Positions 35,746 through 43,597 of a stretch of 64,000 bases of DNA are shown piece by piece; position 1 is the first letter of the stretch; every line of letters begins with the position of its first letter. The notes beneath the pieces were generated by a model, which did no database searches, was not told the origin of the DNA, and saw only the letters and a list, made by a program, of their open reading frames with translations. The position numbers were made by a program, and so were the translations under genes. Source of the stretch: Trichococcus collinsii (GTDB lineage: Bacteria; Bacillota; Bacilli; Lactobacillales; Aerococcaceae); NCBI RefSeq assembly GCF_900107505.1, contig NZ_FNQH01000003.1, forward strand, positions 496,001 through 560,000. Direction: 5' to 3'.

Positions 35746-37359
35746 ATGCAAAATAAGAAATTCAAGAAAAATCTTCCATTAATTGTAGCTTGCAGTATAT
35801 TGATCGGTTCCCTTTTGGCAGTGCTGTTTCATTACGCCGATTTAAAAATCGGGTACGACACAGATGAAATTTTCACATTTGGTCTATCAAACGGCTTCTT
35901 TTATGAATTGTTTACATCCCAATATGATAAGTGGCACCCATCCTCCGATTATTTCGATTTTTTGACTGTCAACAACACCGACAAGTTCAGGTTTGATTCA
36001 GTCTATTACAATCAGACCCAAGATGTTCATCCTCCATTGTTCTATATGATATTTCATGCCGTCAGTTCTTTTCTGCCGAATACATTCTCAAAATGGATCG
36101 GGATCAGCATCAATATTGGTTTTTATCTTTTGATCTGCCTCGTCATTTATTTCCTGATGAACCGCCTTGTCAAAAACAAATGGGTTTCTTTATCGGCTGT
36201 CGCATTCTGGGGAGGCAGTATGGGGGCAATCAGTTCGGTCATGTTCATACGCATGTATACGATGCTGACTTTTGGAACCACCTTATTCCTCTATGTCGCT
36301 ATCCTTTTCCTGCAGAGCGAAAAAATAAAGCTTAAAGACCTTCTGGTAATTTATGTCGTTTACTTAGTTGGTATCTTGACACAATACTACTTCTTGGTTG
36401 CCGCGTTCTTCATTTCTTTTTTATTATGCGCCTTCTTGATGGTATTAAAAAAATGGAAGGCAATCGCAGCCTTCACAGTGACAATGTTCGGCGCGATTGC
36501 CAGTTCCGTACTGCTTTACCCGGTGATGCTGAAACATATCTTTGCATCCTACAGGGGAAAAGAAGCCTTCAGCAGTGTCGCTTCCGACAGCCCGGACAAT
36601 CTGAGTAAATACCTAGACATCATCAACAGCAGTTTCTTTGGCGGCAGGGGAGGCTATCTCCTCGCATGTGTGGCCCTGTTGACAGTGGCGGCCGCTGTCT
36701 CATATGCTCTCAGGAATAATGCAAAAGAATCGGCTGCGGATAAACTGACGGTTGCCGTCACAGGCTGGTTTGGGCCTGCAATGTTAATGATTGTCCCCGC
36801 ACTGTTGCATATTCTGGTCATCCAAAAAATATCACCTTTCCAATCAGGGCGATATGTTTACTGTGTTTTCCCGGCGCTCATGTCGGGGATCATCTATCTG
36901 GTGTACATTTCCGCGAAACAGTTCGCGCAAAACGAACGATTTGCCTACGTGCTGATTGCCGCATGCTGCCTTGCGACCACATATTTTGGCTTCAGAAATG
37001 ACTATGTCGAATATCTCCTTCCTGAACAAAAAACAACAAGCGATTTGGTGCAGGAATACAGCGATAATGATGTGTTTTTGATTATCAATGAAGATGCTGA
37101 GTGGCGAATTATCGAGAGTATCGCTGAGCTGATCCACTTCAAAAACATTTATCCGTACAGTACAAATTTAAGCGACATCATTCTTCCGAATGAGGAAAAA
37201 TTACTGAATGAATCCAGCTTGATTGTCTACATTGATACTTCATTCGATCAAAATATCATGATTGAAAAAATCATGGATACATACGGATTTACCGGATGCA
37301 AGCAACTGTACTATTCCGGAAATGCCTATGAAATAATCCGGTATTCTTTTATTAAATAA
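35746..37359 (+). CDS. GT-C fold membrane glycosyltransferase (PMT/ArnT-like)
   Basis: 537 residues with about 11-13 membrane segments. IGYDTDEIFTFGLSNG in the first outside loop carries an Asp/Glu pair as in GT39/GT83 enzymes, and QDVHPPLFYMIFHAVSSF is the typical next motif (HPPLYY). Enzymes of this fold take sugar from a polyprenyl-phosphate carrier outside the membrane. ACAGGAAG precedes ATG 35746. Sitting between gtrA-like and yfhO-like genes, it may be the transferase that uses the GtrB-made donor, or act in parallel with YfhO. Acceptor unknown. Confidence 0.82.
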   Translation: MQNKKFKKNLPLIVACSILIGSLLAVLFHYADLKIGYDTDEIFTFGLSNGFFYELFTSQYDKWHPSSDYFDFLTVNNTDKFRFDSVYYNQTQDVHPPLFYMIFHAVSSFLPNTFSKWIGISINIGFYLLICLVIYFLMNRLVKNKWVSLSAVAFWGGSMGAISSVMFIRMYTMLTFGTTLFLYVAILFLQSEKIKLKDLLVIYVVYLVGILTQYYFLVAAFFISFLLCAFLMVLKKWKAIAAFTVTMFGAIASSVLLYPVMLKHIFASYRGKEAFSSVASDSPDNLSKYLDIINSSFFGGRGGYLLACVALLTVAAAVSYALRNNAKESAADKLTVAVTGWFGPAMLMIVPALLHILVIQKISPFQSGRYVYCVFPALMSGIIYLVYISAKQFAQNERFAYVLIAACCLATTYFGFRNDYVEYLLPEQKTTSDLVQEYSDNDVFLIINEDAEWRIIESIAELIHFKNIYPYSTNLSDIILPNEEKLLNESSLIVYIDTSFDQNIMIEKIMDTYGFTGCKQLYYSGNAYEIIRYSFIK

Positions 37360-37578
37360 ACAAGTTATTCATACAGTTCAGAAAAATATCTTGCTGGAGC
37401 ATAATATTTTGTTAACCTAGTCTATAAAGGCTATTGTTTCATGTTAAAATGGCATAATCAGAGCAAATTTTACAGCCTGTATCCTTCTGAATACCGTAGA
37501 TTATTTAGCTGTTTGACACGGATTGGATATCTTGATGATAGTTTGTTTGTTTTCGATATTTAATTAAGGAGGTTATAG

Positions 37579-40137
37579 ATGGTGAGGAAGCGGCATTCCT
37601 ATTTAGGCTCATTTTTTATACCGGGGATATCTTTGTTGCTGGTGTACATTTTTTTAGGCATTTATCCTTTTGGAGAGCAATCGTTGCTGACTATTGATAT
37701 GTATAACCAATACGTCAGCTTCTTCGCGTATTTGAAAAGTATTTTATTAGGGAAAAATGACATTTTTTATACTTTTTCCAAGAATTTAGGTGGCGATATG
37801 ATCGGATTACTCGCCTACTATTTGATGAGTCCATTCAATGTTCTGTTGCTATTTTTTCCATTGAAGTATTTCACAGAAGCACTATTATTTTTGTCGCTGT
37901 TGAAAACTGGATTTGCCGGGTTAACCATGTCATTCTGCCTGAACAGCAAAAAAGCATCTCCTTATTCAATGCTTTTTTCAATTGCATATGCTCTGATGGG
38001 GTATATGCTAGTGTATCAACAGAACCTTATGTGGCTGGATGGTGTCATCCTCCTTCCGTTAGTGGTGATGGGGATCGACCGCGTTTTTGAAAACCGTTCT
38101 TTCCTGTTCTACTCATTCTTTCTGGCGCTGTCGCTTGTGACGAACTATTATATTGGCTACATGATTTGCATCTTTTCGGTCATATATGCACTGATGAAAG
38201 TAATCGGTTTCTGCAATGACAAGAGTGAGTGTTTTCGTTTTATATCGAATTTCACTCTAGGTTCACTGTTGGGGGGAGGTTTATCGGCATTTTTGTTGAT
38301 ACCGACAGCTTTTTCGCTATCTGGAGGAAAAGCGGAGTTCAATCCGGACTTTTTTACTTTTGATCCTAATTTCACCTGGCCGGATTTGATTTCAAAATTC
38401 ATAATAGGTTCCACGAATGCCAATCAAATCATCACTGGATTTCCTAATGTTTATGTCGGTTCGTTTGTTCTGAGTGGTCTGGTGTTCTTCTTTTTGAAGG
38501 GCAATATTCCTTTTCGGAAAAAGATAGCCTATCTCTTTGGATTTCTGCTTATTTTAGCGAGTTTTTACTACAATGGCATAAATTTGATTTGGCATGGGCT
38601 GAATACGCCGGCGTGGTTCCCTTACAGATATAGCTTTGTGTTTGTTTTTCTGGCAGTGCTAGCTGCTCATGAGGCGTTCCAGGCAAGCCTGGAGAAAAGC
38701 ATCACCGTGATCCAGTTACTGACAATCGGTACGCTTTGGGTCCTCATCGGCTTTTATATGTCAAACAGATCTTATGATTACATAACCGATTTCAATGCCC
38801 AAATTACTTATGTTTCGTTGTTTATCTCAGCTTTGTTGCTGTTTACTTTTTCTCACGCGAAATCCATCATAAAGAGGCAAGTATTTGTGCTCATGTTGGC
38901 ATTCTCATTTTTTGAGCTGACTTTCAACAGCCACGAGATTTTGAAGCAACAGGCTTATGCGCCACGGGCAGAATTTACAGGAAATGTAGAAAAAGTCCAG
39001 CCCCTTACAGAGGCGATATTGGAGGAAGATGAAAGTTTTTACCGGATAACCAAGGACTTTCAATTCAACAGGAATGATCCGATGTTGTATGGATATTCCG
39101 GATTATCCCATTACAGCTCCAACGAGAAGACATTTGTTAAGGATTTTTTAGGGAATATAGGTTTTAGGAATAACGGTAATTGGGCCTATTACGGAAAAGG
39201 AAATACACTTACAGTCGATAGTTTGCTGGGTGTTAAATACTGGATCGCAAGCGAAACAGAACACAGTAATTACACTACTTTGAAGAGTGATGACAACGTG
39301 ACTCTCTATCAAAATCCCTATGCCTTGCCAGTTGGCATGATGGTCAATAATCAAACGGAAAATCTTGATTTGGCACAGGTAAATCCGTTCGAAATGCAGA
39401 ATGAATTGGTCAGCAACATTGTATCTGAATCTGTTAGTGATGCTCTGAAGCAGAGTGATAGTGTGGCCATTGAACTTGAAAATGTGCGACAAGGCCCGCA
39501 CGAATACGGTACTGTCTATGAAAAGATAGACGGTTCTAAAGATGCGTTTGTAACTTACACGATAAATGTGGAAGAAAATGCACCTTACTATGCTTTTTTC
39601 CCTTCAGCCTATTGGATCCCGACAGAATTATATGTAAATGATGTTTGGACTGGGACATACTTCAATGAATATAACTATAATATTGTCCCTTTGGGTGACT
39701 ATGCTCAAGGGGAACAAATTACGGTTACCTTTAAGATCAACAACGAGAAGGTGATTGTGCTGGATGAGTTGTTTTATTATGAGGACCTGGAGGTAGTGAA
39801 ACATAATTTTGAAGATCTTTCTTCGCATTCATTTGAAGTTGATGAACACACTTCTTCGTCATTCTCAGGATCTGTTGAAAGTGAAGTCGGTAAAGAAACA
39901 TTGCTGTTCACAATCCCGTATGATGAATCTTGGCAAATAGAGGTGGATGGTGAACGGGAAGAAGGTAAAATGGCGTTCCAGACATTTTTGGCAATTGATT
40001 TGGAACCCGGCGAGCATACAATCGAATTGAAATATGTTCCAAAAGGCTGGCATGTGGGAGTTGCTATTACCTTGGTTTCATTTCTGATCGTTGCCCTTAT
40101 TTCCTTCAAAATTAGACTACCAAAAAGAAAACGTTGA
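37579..40137 (+). CDS. YfhO-family multi-membrane glycosyltransferase
   Basis: 852 residues, normal for YfhO: about 12 membrane segments in the first 440 residues, a large outside domain (about 450-820) and a final membrane segment. TIDMYNQYVSFFAYLK and FYTFSKNLGGDMIGLLAYY are YfhO signatures, with the Asp of TIDMYNQY in the GT-C catalytic position. In Bacillus and Listeria, YfhO-type proteins transfer a sugar from undecaprenyl phosphate (made by CsbB) to lipoteichoic acid. AAGGAGG stands 10 bases upstream. Together with the gtrB-gtrA pair this strongly suggests teichoic acid glycosylation. Confidence 0.92.
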   Translation: MVRKRHSYLGSFFIPGISLLLVYIFLGIYPFGEQSLLTIDMYNQYVSFFAYLKSILLGKNDIFYTFSKNLGGDMIGLLAYYLMSPFNVLLLFFPLKYFTEALLFLSLLKTGFAGLTMSFCLNSKKASPYSMLFSIAYALMGYMLVYQQNLMWLDGVILLPLVVMGIDRVFENRSFLFYSFFLALSLVTNYYIGYMICIFSVIYALMKVIGFCNDKSECFRFISNFTLGSLLGGGLSAFLLIPTAFSLSGGKAEFNPDFFTFDPNFTWPDLISKFIIGSTNANQIITGFPNVYVGSFVLSGLVFFFLKGNIPFRKKIAYLFGFLLILASFYYNGINLIWHGLNTPAWFPYRYSFVFVFLAVLAAHEAFQASLEKSITVIQLLTIGTLWVLIGFYMSNRSYDYITDFNAQITYVSLFISALLLFTFSHAKSIIKRQVFVLMLAFSFFELTFNSHEILKQQAYAPRAEFTGNVEKVQPLTEAILEEDESFYRITKDFQFNRNDPMLYGYSGLSHYSSNEKTFVKDFLGNIGFRNNGNWAYYGKGNTLTVDSLLGVKYWIASETEHSNYTTLKSDDNVTLYQNPYALPVGMMVNNQTENLDLAQVNPFEMQNELVSNIVSESVSDALKQSDSVAIELENVRQGPHEYGTVYEKIDGSKDAFVTYTINVEENAPYYAFFPSAYWIPTELYVNDVWTGTYFNEYNYNIVPLGDYAQGEQITVTFKINNEKVIVLDELFYYEDLEVVKHNFEDLSSHSFEVDEHTSSSFSGSVESEVGKETLLFTIPYDESWQIEVDGEREEGKMAFQTFLAIDLEPGEHTIELKYVPKGWHVGVAITLVSFLIVALISFKIRLPKRKR

Positions 40138-40158
40138 TTCAGCTCTCTTATACATAAC

Positions 40159-40199
40159 AAGGCTTACTTCCATTTATTGGGGGTGAGCCTTATTTTGTT
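40159..40199 (+). terminator. Terminator after yfhO-like gene
   Basis: AAGGCTTAC (40159-40167) pairs with GTGAGCCTT (40183-40191, one wobble) followed by a broken T run ATTTTGTTT. Confidence 0.7.
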
Positions 40200-40283
40200 T
40201 GAGCGGTATGAAATCCTGTTATATCCTAAAGTTCCGCAACTGAACGGGTCAAGATGCAAGTAAAGGTACACTGCCCAAACTCA

Positions 40284-40318
40284 AATGGCACAATCTATCA
40301 TAAATTTTTGGTGCCATT
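40284..40318. promoter_or_regulatory. Inverted repeat upstream of the GW amidase gene
   Basis: AATGGCAC (40284-40291) and GTGCCATT (40311-40318) form a perfect 8-bp inverted repeat separated by 19 bases, just upstream of a -10-like TAAGAT at 40335. It could be an operator or a leader hairpin. Confidence 0.35.
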
Positions 40319-40405
40319 CATATTAAAAAAATGGTAAGATGAAAATGCATTCAAAAATCAATGGTATTTTGATGCAAGGATTGTCTGGAGGAGGAATTTA
40401 AGAGG

Positions 40406-42871
40406 ATGTTTCATGGAAATAGAGCACATTGGCGCAGAATTACGCTGGCAAGTGCAGTCCTAGTGACTTTAGGTACGGCAAGTATGCCTTCTGTATCTGC
40501 GGAAGAACAGAGCGGGACAAGCGCCGTTTCGACACAAATCAACGTACAGATCCTGTCGACCACAGAAGTGAATTATCAGGCACACGTACTTTCAGCAACT
40601 GATGCGATCAATACTCAGCCTTGGGGAACGCCGGGATTCGCAACGATTGCCTGGAGCGCCGACTACATAGGCAAAACGGTGGAGGTCACGCAAGAAAAAT
40701 TGGCTGATAATGGCGTAACGTGGGCGTATGTTTCAATCAATGGCACAGCAATTGGTTGGATCGCAAAGACAGCCCTGTCTGAACCGGTTGAACCGGATTA
40801 TCTCGAGGTGCTGAATACGGTCGACATCGAATACACGGCTACGGTTACACGTAACACGGATGCCATCAACGCAGCGCCATGGGGAACGCGCGGGTTTAAA
40901 ATATTGACATACAGCTCTGAATACTTAGGCAAGAACGTCACGGTTACCCAGGAACAAACGATCGAAAATGGTGTCACTTGGGCTTTGATTTCACTGAACG
41001 GAACACAACTCGGTTGGATCGCCAGAGATGCTTTGACCGAACCGGATTATTTGGAAGTGCTGGAGACGACCGATATCCAGTATACCGCCACAATCACACG
41101 CGGTACGGATGCAATAAACACAGTTCCATGGGGAATGCGCGGCTTCAAGACAATGTTTCTCAGTTCTGCATACCTAGGCAAGACCGCCACGGTGACGCAA
41201 GAAAAGGTGCTTGAAAACGGCGTAACGTGGGCGTTGATCACAGTTGATGGCAAACAATTAGGATGGATTGCCACAGGGGCTTTGACCGAACCAAATTATG
41301 TGCAAATCGTGTCACAGACAACCGTCGAGTATGATGCCACAATTGTCCGCGACGGCGATGCTATCAATTCGCAACCTTGGGGTACAAGAGGTTATCAAAC
41401 GCTAGCCAACAGCACAGACTATTTAAACAAAGAAGTTCTTGTCACGCAGGAAAAAGTAGCTGACAATGGTGTGACTTGGGCATTTATTACCTTGGACGGC
41501 AATCAATTAGGTTGGATAGCCAAGGATGCTCTGAAGAAGGTTGTCTATGTGGAAATCTTGTCGACTACCGATGTAGATTATCCAGCTACAGTCACTCGAA
41601 GTGGGGATGGCATCAACACCCAGCCATGGGGAACGAGAGGTTATAAAACCATTGGCTCTAGCTCCGATTATCTCGGAAAGCAAGTGACCGTCGTTCAAGA
41701 AAAAGTGGCGGACAATGGTGTGACCTGGGCTTTGATTTCGATTGACGGCAGCCAGATTGGTTGGATCGCGAAAGCAGCTTTGACGGAACCTACTTATGTC
41801 CAAGTTGTCTCTTCGAAGACCGTTTCGTATCAAGCGACTGTTTTGCGAGGAACTGATGGCATCAACACATTGCCGTGGGGAATGAAAGGCTACAAAACAA
41901 TCGGATATAGCTATACTTATCTGGGACAAAGAGTCACTGTATCAAAAGAGCAAGTAACGGATAATGGCGTGACTCGGGCTTTGATTTCCATCAACGGAAA
42001 AGAGCTCGGTTGGATTGCGAAGGATGCGCTCTTCAATAAGGTTGTCACAACGACCGACACTTTCTATAAAGCTACAATCACACGCGGTACGGACGGTATC
42101 AATTCTTTGCCGTGGGGGGTGGAAGGCTACCAGACAGTAGGCTACACTTCAAGTTATCTTGGTTCCGGTGTAACGGTCAGTCAAGAGAAATTGACCGCGG
42201 ATGGTGTCCGTTGGGCATTAGTTTCCCTGAACGGTAAAGTATTGGGTTGGATTGCGAAGGACGCCTTGACGGTTGCTGAATTGAACCACACAGTATTCCT
42301 TGATCCGGGTCATGGCGGCTGGGAAGCCGGCGCGACATACAGCAGCGTGATGGAAAAGACGATCAACCTGGCTGTTTCAAATAAGGTGAAAGCGAATCTG
42401 GAAGCGTTAGGATTCACGGTCATCATGTCGCGCACAACGGATACATACGTTGGCTTGCTGGAGCGCTCGGAAGAAGCGAATGCTTCGGGAGCGGAAATTT
42501 TTGTCAGCATTCACCACAATGCGATGCCTTCGAATGCAACTGTCACAGGAATCGAGACGTATTACTATCAATACGACTCTGACTATCCGCCGATAATCAA
42601 TGAAGAAATGCACAATGATCCGACACGCATTCTGGAAAGCGCCCAATTGGCTTCAGCAATCCAGGATTCCTTGGTTGAAAATACGGGGGCACTTGATCGC
42701 GGTGTGCGTCGGAACACATTCGCTGTTCTGCGCGAAACGGCTATTCCTGCTGTGTTGCTCGAATTGGGTTACATGAGCTCACCGACCGAATTGGCAAAAT
42801 TGACTACGACCAGCTATCAGACGACTTTGGCAAAAGCAATCACTGTAGGAATTGTGGGTTATTTCGAATAA
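40406..42871 (+). CDS. Secreted N-acetylmuramoyl-L-alanine amidase (Amidase_3) with seven GW modules
   Basis: 821 residues. A signal peptide (RRITLASAVLVTLGTASMPS, cut near VSAEE) leads to seven GW/SH3-like modules of about 80 residues each (about 40-625); each has an INxxPWGxxGF or similar core and ends LGWIAKxAL. The C-terminal zinc amidase runs from about 628: LDPGHGG (His), EKTINLAVS (Glu), SIHHNAM (His) and LLELGYMS (catalytic Glu). GW modules bind teichoic acids and hold the enzyme at the cell surface, where the amidase cuts the stem peptide from MurNAc. It is next to teichoic-acid-modifying genes, fitting an autolysin or cell-separation role. Confidence 0.94.
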   Translation: MFHGNRAHWRRITLASAVLVTLGTASMPSVSAEEQSGTSAVSTQINVQILSTTEVNYQAHVLSATDAINTQPWGTPGFATIAWSADYIGKTVEVTQEKLADNGVTWAYVSINGTAIGWIAKTALSEPVEPDYLEVLNTVDIEYTATVTRNTDAINAAPWGTRGFKILTYSSEYLGKNVTVTQEQTIENGVTWALISLNGTQLGWIARDALTEPDYLEVLETTDIQYTATITRGTDAINTVPWGMRGFKTMFLSSAYLGKTATVTQEKVLENGVTWALITVDGKQLGWIATGALTEPNYVQIVSQTTVEYDATIVRDGDAINSQPWGTRGYQTLANSTDYLNKEVLVTQEKVADNGVTWAFITLDGNQLGWIAKDALKKVVYVEILSTTDVDYPATVTRSGDGINTQPWGTRGYKTIGSSSDYLGKQVTVVQEKVADNGVTWALISIDGSQIGWIAKAALTEPTYVQVVSSKTVSYQATVLRGTDGINTLPWGMKGYKTIGYSYTYLGQRVTVSKEQVTDNGVTRALISINGKELGWIAKDALFNKVVTTTDTFYKATITRGTDGINSLPWGVEGYQTVGYTSSYLGSGVTVSQEKLTADGVRWALVSLNGKVLGWIAKDALTVAELNHTVFLDPGHGGWEAGATYSSVMEKTINLAVSNKVKANLEALGFTVIMSRTTDTYVGLLERSEEANASGAEIFVSIHHNAMPSNATVTGIETYYYQYDSDYPPIINEEMHNDPTRILESAQLASAIQDSLVENTGALDRGVRRNTFAVLRETAIPAVLLELGYMSSPTELAKLTTTSYQTTLAKAITVGIVGYFE

Positions 42872-42912
42872 ACGGATTCTAAAGAATATCACAATCATGG
42901 AATAAAAAAATG

Positions 42913-42968
42913 GAAGCCGGAAGAACCATCTGTTGAGAGATGATTCTTCCGGCTTCTTTTAGTTTTTT
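42913..42968. terminator. Terminator after the GW amidase gene
   Basis: GAAGCCGGAAGAA (42913-42925) pairs with TTCTTCCGGCTTC (42944-42956), then TTTT and a later T run. It also faces the HAD remnant on the minus strand. Confidence 0.88.
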
Positions 42969-43239
42969 TCAGGCTTTCTCCGTAAAAATCCGCTGCGTGA
43001 ATCCGTGAAAGTCCGTGATGACGCCATCCTTGCAGACATTCGTCGGGAGCGACGCCGATTTTCTTTGCGGCGTGCAGGAAGATGTCCGGTTCTGGTTTGC
43101 CGGGGAAGGAGCCGTCATCGAAGACGACTTTGTCCGGATTGAACCAGCGATCGAGCGCGAAGGTTTTGAAATAGAAAGTGACATTTTCTTTGATCGTCGC
43201 AGTGGCGCTGATGAAACACTTGAGGAAATGCAGATCTAG
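42969..43239 (-). pseudogene. Remnant of a HAD-superfamily (beta-phosphoglucomutase-like) hydrolase
   Basis: Reading the minus strand from about 43230 gives a clear HAD-IA segment: TIKENVTFYFKTFALDRWF, then DGSFPGKPEPDIFLHAAKKI and GVAPDECL, which include the motif III Lys in a KPxPD context. The expected ED-containing motif IV should follow but the frame breaks; in another frame the sequence ends KDGVITDFHGFTQRIF and a stop at 42969-42971. The N-terminal half with the DxD nucleophile is missing, and the coding similarity stops where palindrome cluster B begins. It is a truncated, frameshifted gene, with no start or ribosome site. Confidence 0.75.
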
Positions 43240-43417
43240 CTCCGGTTAAGAGCCCGCACACCGGAGGAGAGCAACGAAAACTGTTCCTTTTCCGGCGAGC
43301 GGAAGCTCCCCGGAGGAGACAACCAAAAACAGCAGCCAACTACGACGAAGGATCGCTCCCCGGAGAAGGATACCCCGAAAAAACCGTCAACTCCGGCGAA
43401 GCCGTCGTTCACCGGAG
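43240..43417. repeat. Intergenic palindrome cluster B (CTCCGG...CCGGAG units)
   Basis: Units: CTCCGG 43240-43245 with CCGGAG 43261-43266; TCCGG 43291 with CCGGA 43310; a half-unit ending CCGGAG at 43360; and CTCCGG 43391-43396 with CCGGAG 43412-43417 around GAAGCCGTCG, the same core as unit 3 of cluster A. Units are about 30 bases long and 45-75 bases apart. The cluster starts where the HAD gene remnant stops. Confidence 0.8.
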
Positions 43418-43530
43418 CACCGCTTCCGGTGATTCGGTACCATACCAATGATGCGGCATCTTCTGCTGAAAATCGAGCAATCATGAAAACGCTTGTAACA
43501 AAAAAGTAATAATTAGTTTTCTGCGCGGAG

Positions 43531-43539
43531 TGATATAAT
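43531..43539 (+). promoter_or_regulatory. Extended -10 promoter of the GW glucosaminidase gene
   Basis: TGA directly before TATAAT (43534-43539), 59 bases before ATG 43598. No good -35 is present. A short direct repeat, AATTTTAAGAAATC/TTAAGAAATC, lies between it and the start. Confidence 0.55.
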
Positions 43540-43597
43540 AAACATATCTAATTTTAAGAAATCTTAAGAAATCCGTCGATACATATGGAGGGGTACT

